The notes below the pieces were generated by a model. It ran no database searches. It saw nothing but the letters and a program-made list of their open reading frames with translations, and had not been told where the DNA came from. From NCBI GenBank assembly GCA_964619315.1, contig CAZUEH010000015.1, forward strand, positions 1 to 29,276: a stretch of 29,276 nt of DNA, read 5' to 3'. Below are positions 15,619 to 24,393 of this stretch, in pieces. A program made the translations under genes and the position numbers. This DNA is from Fimisoma sp964619315. Lineage in GTDB: Bacteria > Bacillota > Clostridia > Peptostreptococcales > Anaerovoracaceae. Each line of letters begins with the position of its first letter. The first letter of the stretch is position 1.

Positions 15619-16410
15619 TTATTTCATATCTTCAAGCTCCCCTAAATCTGGAATCCAGATTGAAGAGGCATCCACATAACTACCCTGATAGTCAGCCCTT
15701 TCCTTAAAGGTGGATGGCAGGCTTCCATCAAGCTGACCTCTCACACTCTCGGCTCTAAGAAGGCACAGCTTCTCAAATGTATCCGTTGCCTGCAAAAAGT
15801 CTTCGTAAGAACAGAACTTCGTTGGATCTTTCTGCACGTATGGCGCAATCATTTCTACTGTTGACTGGAATTTCTTCGAAAAATATCCGCTCTCAAAATA
15901 AGAGTTTATAAACTCATCAAAATAGTTATGATATTGCTTGAAATGTTCGCCCTTTTTCATCAAGTTGTGAAACATCGGGCGTCGCAACATAACCTCACCC
16001 GAATAAGGGGTGTCAATCGGGTAGTTCACGAATAGTTCTGCATCGTTTATTGGATTTGGCATTCCTAGTGCATATGTGCCATAGGCTAAGTTGTAATCCC
16101 ACGGAAGCATTGAAAGTTTGCCATTTTCTTCATATAAAAAATAGTTGTGTCCAGTTGGACCAATATAACTGTCAAAATTCAATTAAAATACTTGCACCGT
16201 AAAATAGCGCAACATCCCGTCTATGTCAACAGCCTGTTCTATGTTTTCTCCCTCAGCTAAAATCTGCAACGATTCTATCAATCGAGCCTTATCTTCATCA
16301 TTTATCTTTTGCTTTGCTTCTCTAAATATATTGTCATATCTATCGAAATCATCGTCAGTATATATGAAGGCCACATCGTTGTTTTCCTTGCCCACAGCCT
16401 CACTCCTTTT
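15619..16410 (-). pseudogene. CotH-family kinase remnant (5' truncated, in-frame TAA)
   Basis: The reverse strand encodes the C-terminal part of a CotH-like spore-coat protein kinase. The first part (16183-16410) has TDDDFDRYDNIF, ARLIESLQILAEGENIEQ and DIDGMLRYFTVQVF. A TAA stop (16183-16185) follows, and the frame continues with FDSYIGPTGHNYFLYEENG and LSMLPWDYNLAYG, then a C terminus ending at 15621. In relatives this joint reads like VFVVN-DSY, so only about one codon has become a stop. The N-terminal half, including the nucleotide-binding region, is missing: the frame closes at TAG (16411-16413). A GTG at 16395 preceded by AGGAG could still start a short peptide, but a working kinase is impossible. 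Confidence 0.82.
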
Positions 16411-16482
16411 CTATATAGATATACGTTATAGTTTTGAAATTTTCGGGGTAATACCCAAATTTTATTATTTATTAAATAATTT

Positions 16483-16518
16483 AAAAAAGAGGCGATAGGG
16501 TATTAACCATATCGCCTC
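16483..16518 (-). terminator. Intrinsic terminator of the EF-G-like gene
   Basis: On the reverse strand GAGGCGATA (16510-16518) pairs with TATCGCCTC (16489-16497); after one mismatch, GGT pairs with ACC around a 4-nt loop. Six T follow at 16483-16488. It lies about 100 nt beyond the EF-G-like stop codon. The 16519-16615 stretch between holds no gene that I can see. Confidence 0.85.
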
Positions 16519-16615
16519 CAAATGCGACTATGAAAATACGATTTTCGATTTTCCATATTGATCGCTTCTTCTCTATTCGAACAGCTTTATTCTATGCTTG
16601 CTCGTTTTATTTGGA

Positions 16616-18607
16616 TTAATGCTTATCGTGTTTGTCGTGTTTGTCATGTTTGTCGTGCTTCTCATTTTTTTCAGGATGTTCAGCATTCTTATGAGCTTCT
16701 ATGATTTTTTCTGCTTGATGAGCAGGAACTTCCTCATATCTTGTGAACTCCATTGTAAAGCTTCCTCTTGCTTGAGTCATGGATCTAAGTGCGATAGCAT
16801 AATCAAACAATTCTGCTTGAGGTGCTTCTGCAACTAGTTTTTCTCCATCTGCCTGAGGTTCCATTCCTAAGATTTTACCTCTTCTCTTATTCATGTCGCC
16901 CATTACATCACCCATGTAGTCGTCAGGGACAACGATTTCAAGCTTCATGATAGGTTCTAGCAAGCAAGGTTTAGCTTCTACTATACCTTTTTTGAATGCT
17001 AATGATGCAGCGATTTTGAATGCCATTTCGTTAGAGTCAACATCATGGTATGAACCATCATATAAAACTGCTTTGACATTTACAACTTTGCACCCTGCAA
17101 GAGGGCCCTTTTCCAAGGATTCTACCAAGCCCTTTTCAACTGCTGGCACATACTGTTTAGGTACAGAACCGCCGAAAAGCTGTTCAGCAAACTCGAACTC
17201 TTCCTGTGAAGGAGAGAATTTAATATGAACGTCTCCGTATTGACCTGCGCCGCCGGACTGTTTCTTATGTTTACCTTGTACATCAGAGGTGCCTTTGATT
17301 GTTTCTCTATAAGCAATCTTCTGTGGAATTGTTTTTACGGTAACGCCAAATTTATCTTTTAGCTTCGCCATAATAATTCCCAATTGAATGTCGCCTTGAC
17401 CTCCGATTAGAGTCTGTCTAGTCTCAGCGTTTCTTGTCAATACAAATGATGGGTCTTCTTCCATCAACTTGTGAAGTCCAGATGCCATTTTTTCATCTTC
17501 GCCCTTGCCTACTGCTTCAATAGCCATAAACAGTGAAGGCTGCGCAAAGTCGATTGGTGGGAACTGGATTACATTGGCTTTTTCTGAAAGAGTGTCTCCG
17601 GTTTTAGTAAACTGGAGTTTTCCAAGAGCCACGATGTCGCCTGCAGAAACAGAAGGAGCATCGCCTTGGTTTTTTCCTCTTAGGAAGAATACTGAACCTA
17701 ACTTTTCAGGTTTTTCAGTTCTTCCATTAAACACTTCCATTCCCATATTCAACTTACCAGAGATAACCTTTGCTAAAGAAATTTTGCCTAGGAAAGGATC
17801 TGCTAATGTCTTGAATATGAATACGGCCAGCTTGCCATTCGGATCACATTTAACTTCAATTGGCTCATCCATTCCATTTATAGCCGCATAAGGTGCGTGA
17901 TCTGTTGCAAGAGGAACATATTTTATAAGTTTTTCAAATATATCTGTGATTCCATCACCTTTGACTGCTGAACAGTGGAATACAGGCACAATGTCGCCAG
18001 TGGACAGGCCTTTTAATAATCCCTTGTCAAACTCTTCATCAGTGAATTCGCCTTTGTCGAAATAGATATCCATCAATTCTTCGTCTGTTTCTGCGATGGC
18101 TTCGCTTAAGGCTTCTCTATCATCTAAAGTAACTACGGAAGTTCCGAATTTGTCCTTTAGCTGTTCTATCGTTTTGTCTACATCTACGTTTTCTTTGTCA
18201 GTCTTGGTTAAAATAAAAAATCTTGGCATTGATACCTTTTGGCAAGCTTTCCATGCTTTTTCAGTACCAACTTGAATCCCTGCGGAAGCATCTACAAGAA
18301 TTGCTGCTGCTTCAACGGCTCTCAGTGCTGATTGCACGTCGCCCGCAAAGTCGAAAAAACCGGGAGTGTCAACAAAGTTAATTTTCACTTTATTATATTC
18401 AACCGGAACAATGGAATTATTGATTGAATATCCTTTTTCGATTTCCATCTTATCGTAATCGGATACGGTGTTGCCGTCTTCGACCTTGCCGAGTCTGTTG
18501 ATAACACCAGTGGCCATAAGACCGGCTTCTAGAAAAGTGGTTTTACCACATCCGCCATGTCCTAACAAAGCAATGTTTCTAATAGTTTCGCTCGTGTAAC
18601 CTTTCAT
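16616..18607 (-). CDS. EF-G-like translational GTPase (EF-G2 type) with (HDK)n tail
   Basis: This 663-residue protein has the full EF-G layout: G domain, domain II, and domains III-V. G1 is GHGGCGKT at 16-23, G3 is DTPGFFDF, G4 is TKTD (the usual Asn is Thr) and G5 is CSAVKG. Domain IV is recognisable by KKQSGGAGQYGDVHIKFSP and EPIMKLEIVVPDDYMGDVMGD. The G2 segment differs from canonical EF-G and the protein is shorter, so it fits the EF-G-like paralogue class rather than main fusA, which would be in the str operon. Its precise role is unsettled. The C terminus ends in a Lys-His-Asp repeat. The ATG at 18607 follows GGGAGGT, and promoter and terminator are its own. Confidence 0.88.
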   Translation of the reverse strand: MKGYTSETIRNIALLGHGGCGKTTFLEAGLMATGVINRLGKVEDGNTVSDYDKMEIEKGYSINNSIVPVEYNKVKINFVDTPGFFDFAGDVQSALRAVEAAAILVDASAGIQVGTEKAWKACQKVSMPRFFILTKTDKENVDVDKTIEQLKDKFGTSVVTLDDREALSEAIAETDEELMDIYFDKGEFTDEEFDKGLLKGLSTGDIVPVFHCSAVKGDGITDIFEKLIKYVPLATDHAPYAAINGMDEPIEVKCDPNGKLAVFIFKTLADPFLGKISLAKVISGKLNMGMEVFNGRTEKPEKLGSVFFLRGKNQGDAPSVSAGDIVALGKLQFTKTGDTLSEKANVIQFPPIDFAQPSLFMAIEAVGKGEDEKMASGLHKLMEEDPSFVLTRNAETRQTLIGGQGDIQLGIIMAKLKDKFGVTVKTIPQKIAYRETIKGTSDVQGKHKKQSGGAGQYGDVHIKFSPSQEEFEFAEQLFGGSVPKQYVPAVEKGLVESLEKGPLAGCKVVNVKAVLYDGSYHDVDSNEMAFKIAASLAFKKGIVEAKPCLLEPIMKLEIVVPDDYMGDVMGDMNKRRGKILGMEPQADGEKLVAEAPQAELFDYAIALRSMTQARGSFTMEFTRYEEVPAHQAEKIIEAHKNAEHPEKNEKHDKHDKHDKHDKH
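16619..16660 (-). repeat. Tandem Lys-His-Asp codon repeat at the EF-G-like C terminus
   Basis: Five His codons spaced every 9 nt form the last 14 residues, KHD repeated and ending in KH. Synonymous differences (CAT/CAC, AAA/AAG, GAT/GAC) between units show that the repeat is not a fresh duplication. A tail of this kind could bind metal ions, but no function is shown. Confidence 0.85.
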
Positions 18608-18646
18608 CTACTCTAGACCTCCCAAATTATTTTTTCAGTTGTGAAT

Positions 18647-18675
18647 ATTATAGCAAAACCCATTGAAAAATACAA
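18647..18675 (-). promoter_or_regulatory. Promoter of the EF-G-like gene
   Basis: On the reverse strand TTGTAT (18670-18675) lies 17 nt before a perfect TATAAT (18647-18652). Transcription would start about 35 nt before the ATG at 18607. Confidence 0.65.
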
Positions 18676-18686
18676 CTGTTTTTGGG

Positions 18687-18750
18687 TTGACACGGATTTT
18701 TTACGCAATGTAAATTTTTATTGTCATTCCTTTCCTCCTCGTGGTATCAT
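18687..18750 (+). promoter_or_regulatory. Candidate promoters for the truncated regulator
   Basis: The best candidate is TTGTCA (18721-18726) with TATCAT (18745-18750) after 18 nt, 25 nt before the ATG, followed by AGGAGG. A second possible start uses a perfect TTGACA at 18687-18692 with GTAAAT 17 nt later. Both point away from the EF-G-like gene. Confidence 0.5.
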
Positions 18751-18774
18751 ATATGAAAAGGAGGCGAATTTAAT

Positions 18775-19362
18775 ATGCTTGAAAATTATCTCAATGTTAT
18801 AACCAATATGGAAACGTATGTTGATGGATTAATCGTCGTAGATAGCTATACGAATATCGTCTATATTCGCCATTATGCAAAAGGCTTGACGCCTATTTCA
18901 GAAAAAGATTCTATAGGTAAAAGCTTATTTGAAATATATCCAAGTATGGACCCTAAAAACAGTACTATTATGAAAGCTCTCACAACTGGAGAGGTTACTT
19001 TGAATTGCAAAAATACTCTTAGCCCAGTTAACGGTCCTACTTTCGAAGTTCTCGATGACACTTTTCCAATCAAGGAAAACGGTCGAATCATAGGTGCAGT
19101 TTGTATCACCCATTCCGTTGATAATAGAAAAGCTTTTACGGCTCTTGACCTTTCATCAGGTGCCAATAGTCGTGCCCCTAAGCAGCTTTTTACCGACTCT
19201 GACATAATTGGCAGAAGTGAGGCAATACAAGTTCTTCGTAACCAAATCAATCGAGTTGCGGAAACTTCTTCGTCGCTGTTAATCTATGGCGAAACGGGTA
19301 CAGGCAAGGAAATGGTGGCTCAATCAGTTCACTTTGCGGAGTTAACTATGGCGATTGGTTAA
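18775..19362 (+). pseudogene. Truncated PAS + sigma-54 activator (RocR/NtrC-like)
   Basis: This frame of 195 codons starts at ATG 18775 after AGGAGG. An N-terminal PAS-like sensor domain spans about residues 10-115 (DGLIVVDSYTNIVYIRHYA, GRIIGAVCITHSV). The AAA+ domain of a sigma-54 enhancer-binding protein then begins with IIGRSEAIQVLRNQINRVA and Walker A (GETGTGKEMVAQSVH, residues 172-186). Homology stops at about nt 19332. The rest of the ATPase, the GAFTGA loop and the DNA-binding helix-turn-helix are gone, and nine unrelated residues precede TAA. It cannot activate sigma-54 polymerase. It resembles regulators of arginine/ornithine catabolism, but the target is inferred only. Confidence 0.85.
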
Positions 19363-19451
19363 AGATGGCTTGGAAAACTTTCGCACTAATGATCGGCTCA
19401 GGTTACGTGTTGATTTGCATCGCAAATGCAATCGGATACGGTCCATTCTAA
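19335..19451 (+). pseudogene. C-terminal remnant of a YfcC-like membrane transporter
   Basis: In a different frame from the regulator remnant, an open stretch reads CGVNYGDWLKMAWKT then FALMIGSGYVLICIANAIGY and GPF before TAA at 19449. This looks like the end of a large integral membrane carrier: a cytoplasmic amphipathic helix, one last hydrophobic span and a short tail, as in YfcC-type anaerobic C4-dicarboxylate/amino-acid carriers. There is no start codon of its own in a suitable place (one ATG at 19365 is internal). Family assignment is moderate; the length, about 38 codons, is too short to function. Confidence 0.6.
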
Positions 19452-19474
19452 AATAAATATTTTTATTACTGAAG

Positions 19475-19511
19475 AGTCCTTAGGTTTACACAGTATTCCT
19501 AAGGGCTTTTC
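19475..19511 (+). terminator. Intrinsic terminator after the deletion scar
   Basis: AGTCCTTAGG (19475-19484) pairs with CCTAAGGGCT (19498-19507) in a 10-bp stem with one G-U pair and a 13-nt loop, followed by a short T run. It was presumably the terminator of the lost transporter gene. Confidence 0.7.
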
Positions 19512-19513
19512 AA

Positions 19514-19542
19514 TTGCACACTTTTTTTTGCTATGATATACT
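19514..19542 (+). promoter_or_regulatory. Promoter of the HD/NadD-like operon
   Basis: TTGCAC (19514-19519) lies 17 nt before TATACT (19537-19542), with a run of eight T between. It overlaps the end of the preceding terminator region and lies 43 nt before the start codon. Confidence 0.6.
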
Positions 19543-19584
19543 ATAGTAAATTATAGAAGCACTATAAAACACAGGAGCGGGCTT

Positions 19585-22500
19585 ATGGATAAAAATACGA
19601 TGTTGTATAAGATAATCTGCGACAGCATGATGGAAAAAAGTTTTCTAAATCAAATAAAAATGTCTGCCACCGCAATGGATGACATTTTGGAAAACTCTTC
19701 TTTTCATGATATTTGCCAGCATCTACTTGATGCCACAGGCAGTAATGGTAGATTCATCGCAAAAGATGTTGTAGAAATTGCTCAACCTTTTTTAGAAAAG
19801 TTCAGCAATGCGCCAAAAGAAGGTTGGCTTTCAAATGCCTATCAATATGTTTTGTGTCTTCTATTTCCTGAGAAACAAAAAAGCAAAAACATGGAGGCGC
19901 CAGAAGTCATCCAAGGACGATTGTTTTTATTGCAGCTTCTTAAGTCATTATATAAATTTGAAAGAAGAACTCTACCCTTCGACCCAACAGTCGATATGGT
20001 TTTTATAAGTCCTAAAGAGGTAAAGGAAGCAGGATATAACGACGAATATTTGCAGCTCATTCAGCTAATCGAAAAGAATTATCTATATGAGTTTATGCGA
20101 ACAGGTGTTGAGTTGACTCCTTTTAATACGTTAGGACATATTGCAGGAGTGCACTATGTGGCAATGCATGCGGCTCGCCAATTATCAGATCTAAAAGCAC
20201 CGGTAGATTTGGGGCTTGTTTCTGGTGCCGCGGCTGGTCACGATATCGGCAAGTATGGTTGCAGGGAAAACGAAGAAAAAAGAATTCCGTATCTTCATTA
20301 TTATTATACGGATATTTGTTTTAATCGCTTCAATATGCCTATGATCGGTTTAATTGCAGCTACCCATTCCACTTGGGATTTGGAACTTGAGAACCTTTCC
20401 GCAGAATCCTTGCTACTTATTTATGCCGATTTTAGAGTAAAAAGCATCATAACTGACAATGGTGTTGAGACAGTGCAGTTTTATACATTGGACCAGGCCT
20501 TTCAAGTTATCTTAGATAAATTAGATCAGGTAGACGATGCCAAAGAACTGCGTTATCGCAAAGTATATAACAAGCTTAAGGACTTTGAAGATTACATCAT
20601 CGGCCTTGGGGTTGATGTGCAGTTGCCAAAAACTCCTGTGCCAATTCCCCACAAGCCTGTACCTTCAATAAGACCTGACTTCTCTATTCTTAGAAGCAAT
20701 CAGGTTGTTAAGGAACTTAAGAATCTATCTGTTGAGCACAACATCAAGCTCATGAACAAATTTTATAAACAAGAAGAGTTTTCTGGATTGCTCGAAACTG
20801 CTCGCAGCGAAAAGCAATGGCGAAACTTAAGGACATATATTTCTATATTTGGCGAATACTCTACATACATGACCGAAAAGCAAAAACTGATGACTATAAG
20901 ATTCCTCAGTGAACTTTTGGTTCATAGAGAAAGCGATATTCGTAATCAGGCCGGAGAAGTTATTGGACAGATAATTGCTGGCTTTAACGAAGAATATAAA
21001 AAGGAATTGCCATCAGGAGTGTGCCTGCCTCACAAAGAAGTAACTAACCTTTCTCTTTGGTCAGAACTTCTTGATAAGATTTTGATGCCTGACCATAAAT
21101 TGACAGATCAACATAAAAAGTGGGTAGAAAACAGCCTAAAAAGTATCGTGTCTGCTCTTATGACAAATTGCAAAGAAGAGCACCTCTCCGAGGTTATTGA
21201 TATTTTACTTGGTTGGTATCAAAAGTCTAACTTGACCGACCGAAACAAAGAATCTCTGCTTCAAGTGGTGATGATGATAGATCCTTCAATTTGTGATAAA
21301 ACTCAAATCCAAACTATATTGGACTTCACAAACCGAATTATTTCTGAAGATAATGAAGGTCTGAGAGCTGCCGCCGTTAGATCTCGTAACCATTTCAATC
21401 CTACACAAAGCATTGAAAGTTACACGGCTGAGCTAAAAGAATGCCTAGGATTTGATCCGCAGTCAGATCTTTCTAGCGAAGCTTTATCGGACATGTACTT
21501 AGATAATCTTAAGGCTAGCACGCCTTGGCCTATAAAAGTTGCCAACATACAGCTTATGCTCCAGTCTCTCAAAGAAAAATCGGGAGAAGGGCAAGCACTT
21601 CACGTGGCCACTCATTTAGGTAATCTCGTAAAAGTAAGCGAAACCGTTGTGGTTCGTAAGGCCGCAGGTTTTGGTTTGGTTTCTATCATAGATAAAATGC
21701 CACTAGAGCAGCGAAATGAAATAGCGGTAGAGTTAGGCAAGGGCCTTGAGATAGGCGACTACCAATTTTCAAAATACATCCCTGATTACTTGGGAGTAAT
21801 TATGCTTCATCTGCCTCCGAGAGAGCTTGATGAACTTATTGCTGACCTTGAAAAATTCTTGGGTGCAACTAATGGTCAAGTAGCTGCAGCCGTTCTTCAT
21901 ACATTTGGTGTAATTATAGAAAATTACAAAGTCTATGGTAGCATTTTTGGCAAACAAGAATCTGAAGAAGCAACGGATGCAAGAAAATACAAATTGGTCA
22001 GCCTTATTGTAAGGGGCTTTTCCAATTACAACAGCACTATAAGCCAAGAGGGATTATGGTCTCTTGGCATGCATATATTCGGATCTTGCAAGCTTTCATT
22101 AGAAGATAAATACGATATTTTCTGCCATTGCAGCAAGAAAATTTTAACTCTTTGCGAAAATCTTGATTTGTCCGACTTAGATTTCTTTAACAACGCTGCG
22201 GTGCTAAATCACATATACCGCTTTATATGCCAATACGAGCTGGAGCGAGGCCAATTTGACATGGATCAGATTGAAAAAATCGCATTCTTCCCTGGCACTT
22301 TTGACCCGTTCAGCCTAAGCCACAAAGCCATCGCTACAGAAATCAGAGATATGGGCTACGAGGTTTATTTGGCTTTAGATGAATTTAGTTGGTCCAAAAA
22401 AACTCAGCCAAGACTTCAGCGACGCAAGATATTAAGCATGTCTGTTTCCGACGAGGAAAATATATATATCTTCCCGGATGATATCCCTGTAAATATTGCA

Positions 22501-24393
22501 AATCCTAAAGATTTGGCTGCCCTTAAAAAGATTTTCAAAGGCAAAGAGCTTTACTTCGTTGCTGGAAGTGATGTGGTAGAAAATGCTTCATGCTATAGAG
22601 TTGCTCCTGTTAAGGACTCTATCCATTCAATGAATCACATTCTCTTTAAGCGTTCTTCTGACGAGAAGCGGGATGGTTCAAAGAACAATGCCCCTTACCC
22701 TATTACTGGCGATGTCATCACTCTTCACTTGGAAGAGTATTTTGAGGATATAAGTTCAACAAGAATTAGAGAAAATATCGACTCCAACAGAGATATTTCA
22801 AACTTGATAGACCCAGTCGCTCAAAACTATATTTTTGAAAACAATCTCTACATGAGAGAGCCGGCGTATAAGCACCTGCTCCAATCTAGGGATATTCAAC
22901 TTGAGGGTTTTGGAGAAGCAAGCAGCAAGGCTTTGAGTGACTTAAAAGATGAACTGGTTCAACAAGGCTACAATATAGACACGATTTCTAACTACTTAGA
23001 CCGCCAAGATGTAGACATGGTACTTCTTAGAGATGGCAAATTGGATAATGCTATTGTTGCAGTGGCCGCAGTTAATCGTTTGGACAGCATAGACCTTTTG
23101 AGTGCTTTCCACGATCAAGATATTGCTTCTTATATAAGAAGTAAGGCTGCTGGTTCTATTGCAGTTATCGGCGGATTTTTCTTTAGTAGCAAAAGCACTA
23201 TCGTCAATTTGGAGCAAACTCTGCTGATAGAATTGCTTTCCGAACTTTTGGTAAAGGACTACACTTATGTGGTATATCACCCTTGCGATCCTGCAGGGTT
23301 AAAAGATGCTGCGGTTAGAGCCGTGGCAAAGCAAGGTTTTACAAACATCGCTCCTTCTGATTTGATGCCTATCTATGCCGTTGACATGTCATCGCCAGTG
23401 ATAGTCTTCAAGAATGTGGATACTATTATCAAGCATCCTCTTAACAAGAATACCGCCGTTCTCAAAGCTATAGAAAACGCGCATAACAGGTTGCTTAAGA
23501 TGCTTACTTCAATTTACCCAGGGGAGCTTATCATCTCATACAACTCAGGCATAATGTATCATAAGATGATTCATCTAATCGCAAGTATTAACGATGTTTC
23601 CCCTCTTCCATACGAAGAGAAATCTTATGGCCAATATATGGCAGTTCCTTTTGGCAAAGTTCTCAAAGGTTCTGCAGTACCTAACACTGTTACAAAGTCC
23701 ATGCACACAGAAAAGTATTTTAACAAAGACGTGTCCGACTTTACTATAGAGGAAAAACGTTTCTATTCGACTTTGGAAAACCAAGTGAAAACCATCAAAT
23801 CCTTTAACAGACCTGTCATCTTAGTGGACGACTTGCTTCATAAGGGATATCGAATGAAAGAAATAGATCCTATTCTAAAAAAGAACAAGGTAGATGTCGT
23901 TGAAACAGTAGTCGGCGTTCAAACCGGTCGAGGTCGAGATTTGATGACTATCAAAGAACGTACAGTTGATAGTGCATACTTCTTGCCTAACCTTAAATGC
24001 TGGATTGATGAAAGTGACATGTATCCATACATTGGTGGCGACAGTATGAAGGACAAAGAGGTTTCAGTGTGCAGTCAAGGAACAATTCCAACGCTGAATT
24101 TGCTGCTGCCATTTACTGTGCCTACTTTCTTAGGCAACATCCCAGGAAAAAGTCTTTATGACTATTCCATGACTTGTCTGGAAAACGCCAGAAACATCTT
24201 AAAGACTCTTGAAGACGAATACCAAAAGGAGTTTGAGCAAAAGCTAACTCTTAAGAGACTTGGCGAAGTCATTATGGACCCTAAAAATCCTGACGTTGCT
24301 ACTCACATAAAATTAGATGAAAATATCGCTGCTTCTGCCTATGTGGAAACCGCCATAGAGAAGCTTATACGAATGAGGAACATGTTCAAATGA
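19585..24393 (+). CDS. Giant multidomain HD / NadD-like / phosphoribosyltransferase-like protein
   Basis: This 1602-residue protein has no signal peptide or membrane segment. Residues 1-175 are unrecognised. An HD-like phosphohydrolase domain lies at about 180-345 (H190, GHD at 219-220, H261, D282). Alpha-helical, HEAT-like repeats fill about 370-890. A nucleotidyltransferase of the NadD/cytidylyltransferase fold lies at about 897-1092: GTFDPFSLSH at 904-913, SSTRIREN at 1057-1064. Residues about 1100-1280 look GNAT-like (weak). A phosphoribosyltransferase-like region at about 1300-1500 has VILVDDLLHKGYR at 1411-1423. ATG follows AGGAG by 7 nt. All three enzyme types handle nucleotides or PRPP, so a nucleotide-cofactor role is inferred; no substrate is shown. 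Its TGA overlaps the next ATG. Confidence 0.85.
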   Translation: MDKNTMLYKIICDSMMEKSFLNQIKMSATAMDDILENSSFHDICQHLLDATGSNGRFIAKDVVEIAQPFLEKFSNAPKEGWLSNAYQYVLCLLFPEKQKSKNMEAPEVIQGRLFLLQLLKSLYKFERRTLPFDPTVDMVFISPKEVKEAGYNDEYLQLIQLIEKNYLYEFMRTGVELTPFNTLGHIAGVHYVAMHAARQLSDLKAPVDLGLVSGAAAGHDIGKYGCRENEEKRIPYLHYYYTDICFNRFNMPMIGLIAATHSTWDLELENLSAESLLLIYADFRVKSIITDNGVETVQFYTLDQAFQVILDKLDQVDDAKELRYRKVYNKLKDFEDYIIGLGVDVQLPKTPVPIPHKPVPSIRPDFSILRSNQVVKELKNLSVEHNIKLMNKFYKQEEFSGLLETARSEKQWRNLRTYISIFGEYSTYMTEKQKLMTIRFLSELLVHRESDIRNQAGEVIGQIIAGFNEEYKKELPSGVCLPHKEVTNLSLWSELLDKILMPDHKLTDQHKKWVENSLKSIVSALMTNCKEEHLSEVIDILLGWYQKSNLTDRNKESLLQVVMMIDPSICDKTQIQTILDFTNRIISEDNEGLRAAAVRSRNHFNPTQSIESYTAELKECLGFDPQSDLSSEALSDMYLDNLKASTPWPIKVANIQLMLQSLKEKSGEGQALHVATHLGNLVKVSETVVVRKAAGFGLVSIIDKMPLEQRNEIAVELGKGLEIGDYQFSKYIPDYLGVIMLHLPPRELDELIADLEKFLGATNGQVAAAVLHTFGVIIENYKVYGSIFGKQESEEATDARKYKLVSLIVRGFSNYNSTISQEGLWSLGMHIFGSCKLSLEDKYDIFCHCSKKILTLCENLDLSDLDFFNNAAVLNHIYRFICQYELERGQFDMDQIEKIAFFPGTFDPFSLSHKAIATEIRDMGYEVYLALDEFSWSKKTQPRLQRRKILSMSVSDEENIYIFPDDIPVNIANPKDLAALKKIFKGKELYFVAGSDVVENASCYRVAPVKDSIHSMNHILFKRSSDEKRDGSKNNAPYPITGDVITLHLEEYFEDISSTRIRENIDSNRDISNLIDPVAQNYIFENNLYMREPAYKHLLQSRDIQLEGFGEASSKALSDLKDELVQQGYNIDTISNYLDRQDVDMVLLRDGKLDNAIVAVAAVNRLDSIDLLSAFHDQDIASYIRSKAAGSIAVIGGFFFSSKSTIVNLEQTLLIELLSELLVKDYTYVVYHPCDPAGLKDAAVRAVAKQGFTNIAPSDLMPIYAVDMSSPVIVFKNVDTIIKHPLNKNTAVLKAIENAHNRLLKMLTSIYPGELIISYNSGIMYHKMIHLIASINDVSPLPYEEKSYGQYMAVPFGKVLKGSAVPNTVTKSMHTEKYFNKDVSDFTIEEKRFYSTLENQVKTIKSFNRPVILVDDLLHKGYRMKEIDPILKKNKVDVVETVVGVQTGRGRDLMTIKERTVDSAYFLPNLKCWIDESDMYPYIGGDSMKDKEVSVCSQGTIPTLNLLLPFTVPTFLGNIPGKSLYDYSMTCLENARNILKTLEDEYQKEFEQKLTLKRLGEVIMDPKNPDVATHIKLDENIAASAYVETAIEKLIRMRNMFK

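Noticed and set aside
16183..16185. Recoding (stop readthrough) of the in-frame TAA in the CotH-like frame
   Set aside because: TAA is not used for selenocysteine or pyrrolysine, and the 5' half of the gene is also missing, so decay is the simpler reading.
16619..16660. A CRISPR-like or satellite array from the 9-nt periodicity
   Set aside because: It is in frame, encodes KHD units with synonymous changes and belongs to the EF-G-like C terminus.
19365..19451. A small one-helix membrane protein starting at ATG 19365
   Set aside because: The reading frame is open upstream without a start or ribosome binding site, and its sequence looks like the end of a large carrier, so it is better read as a deletion remnant.
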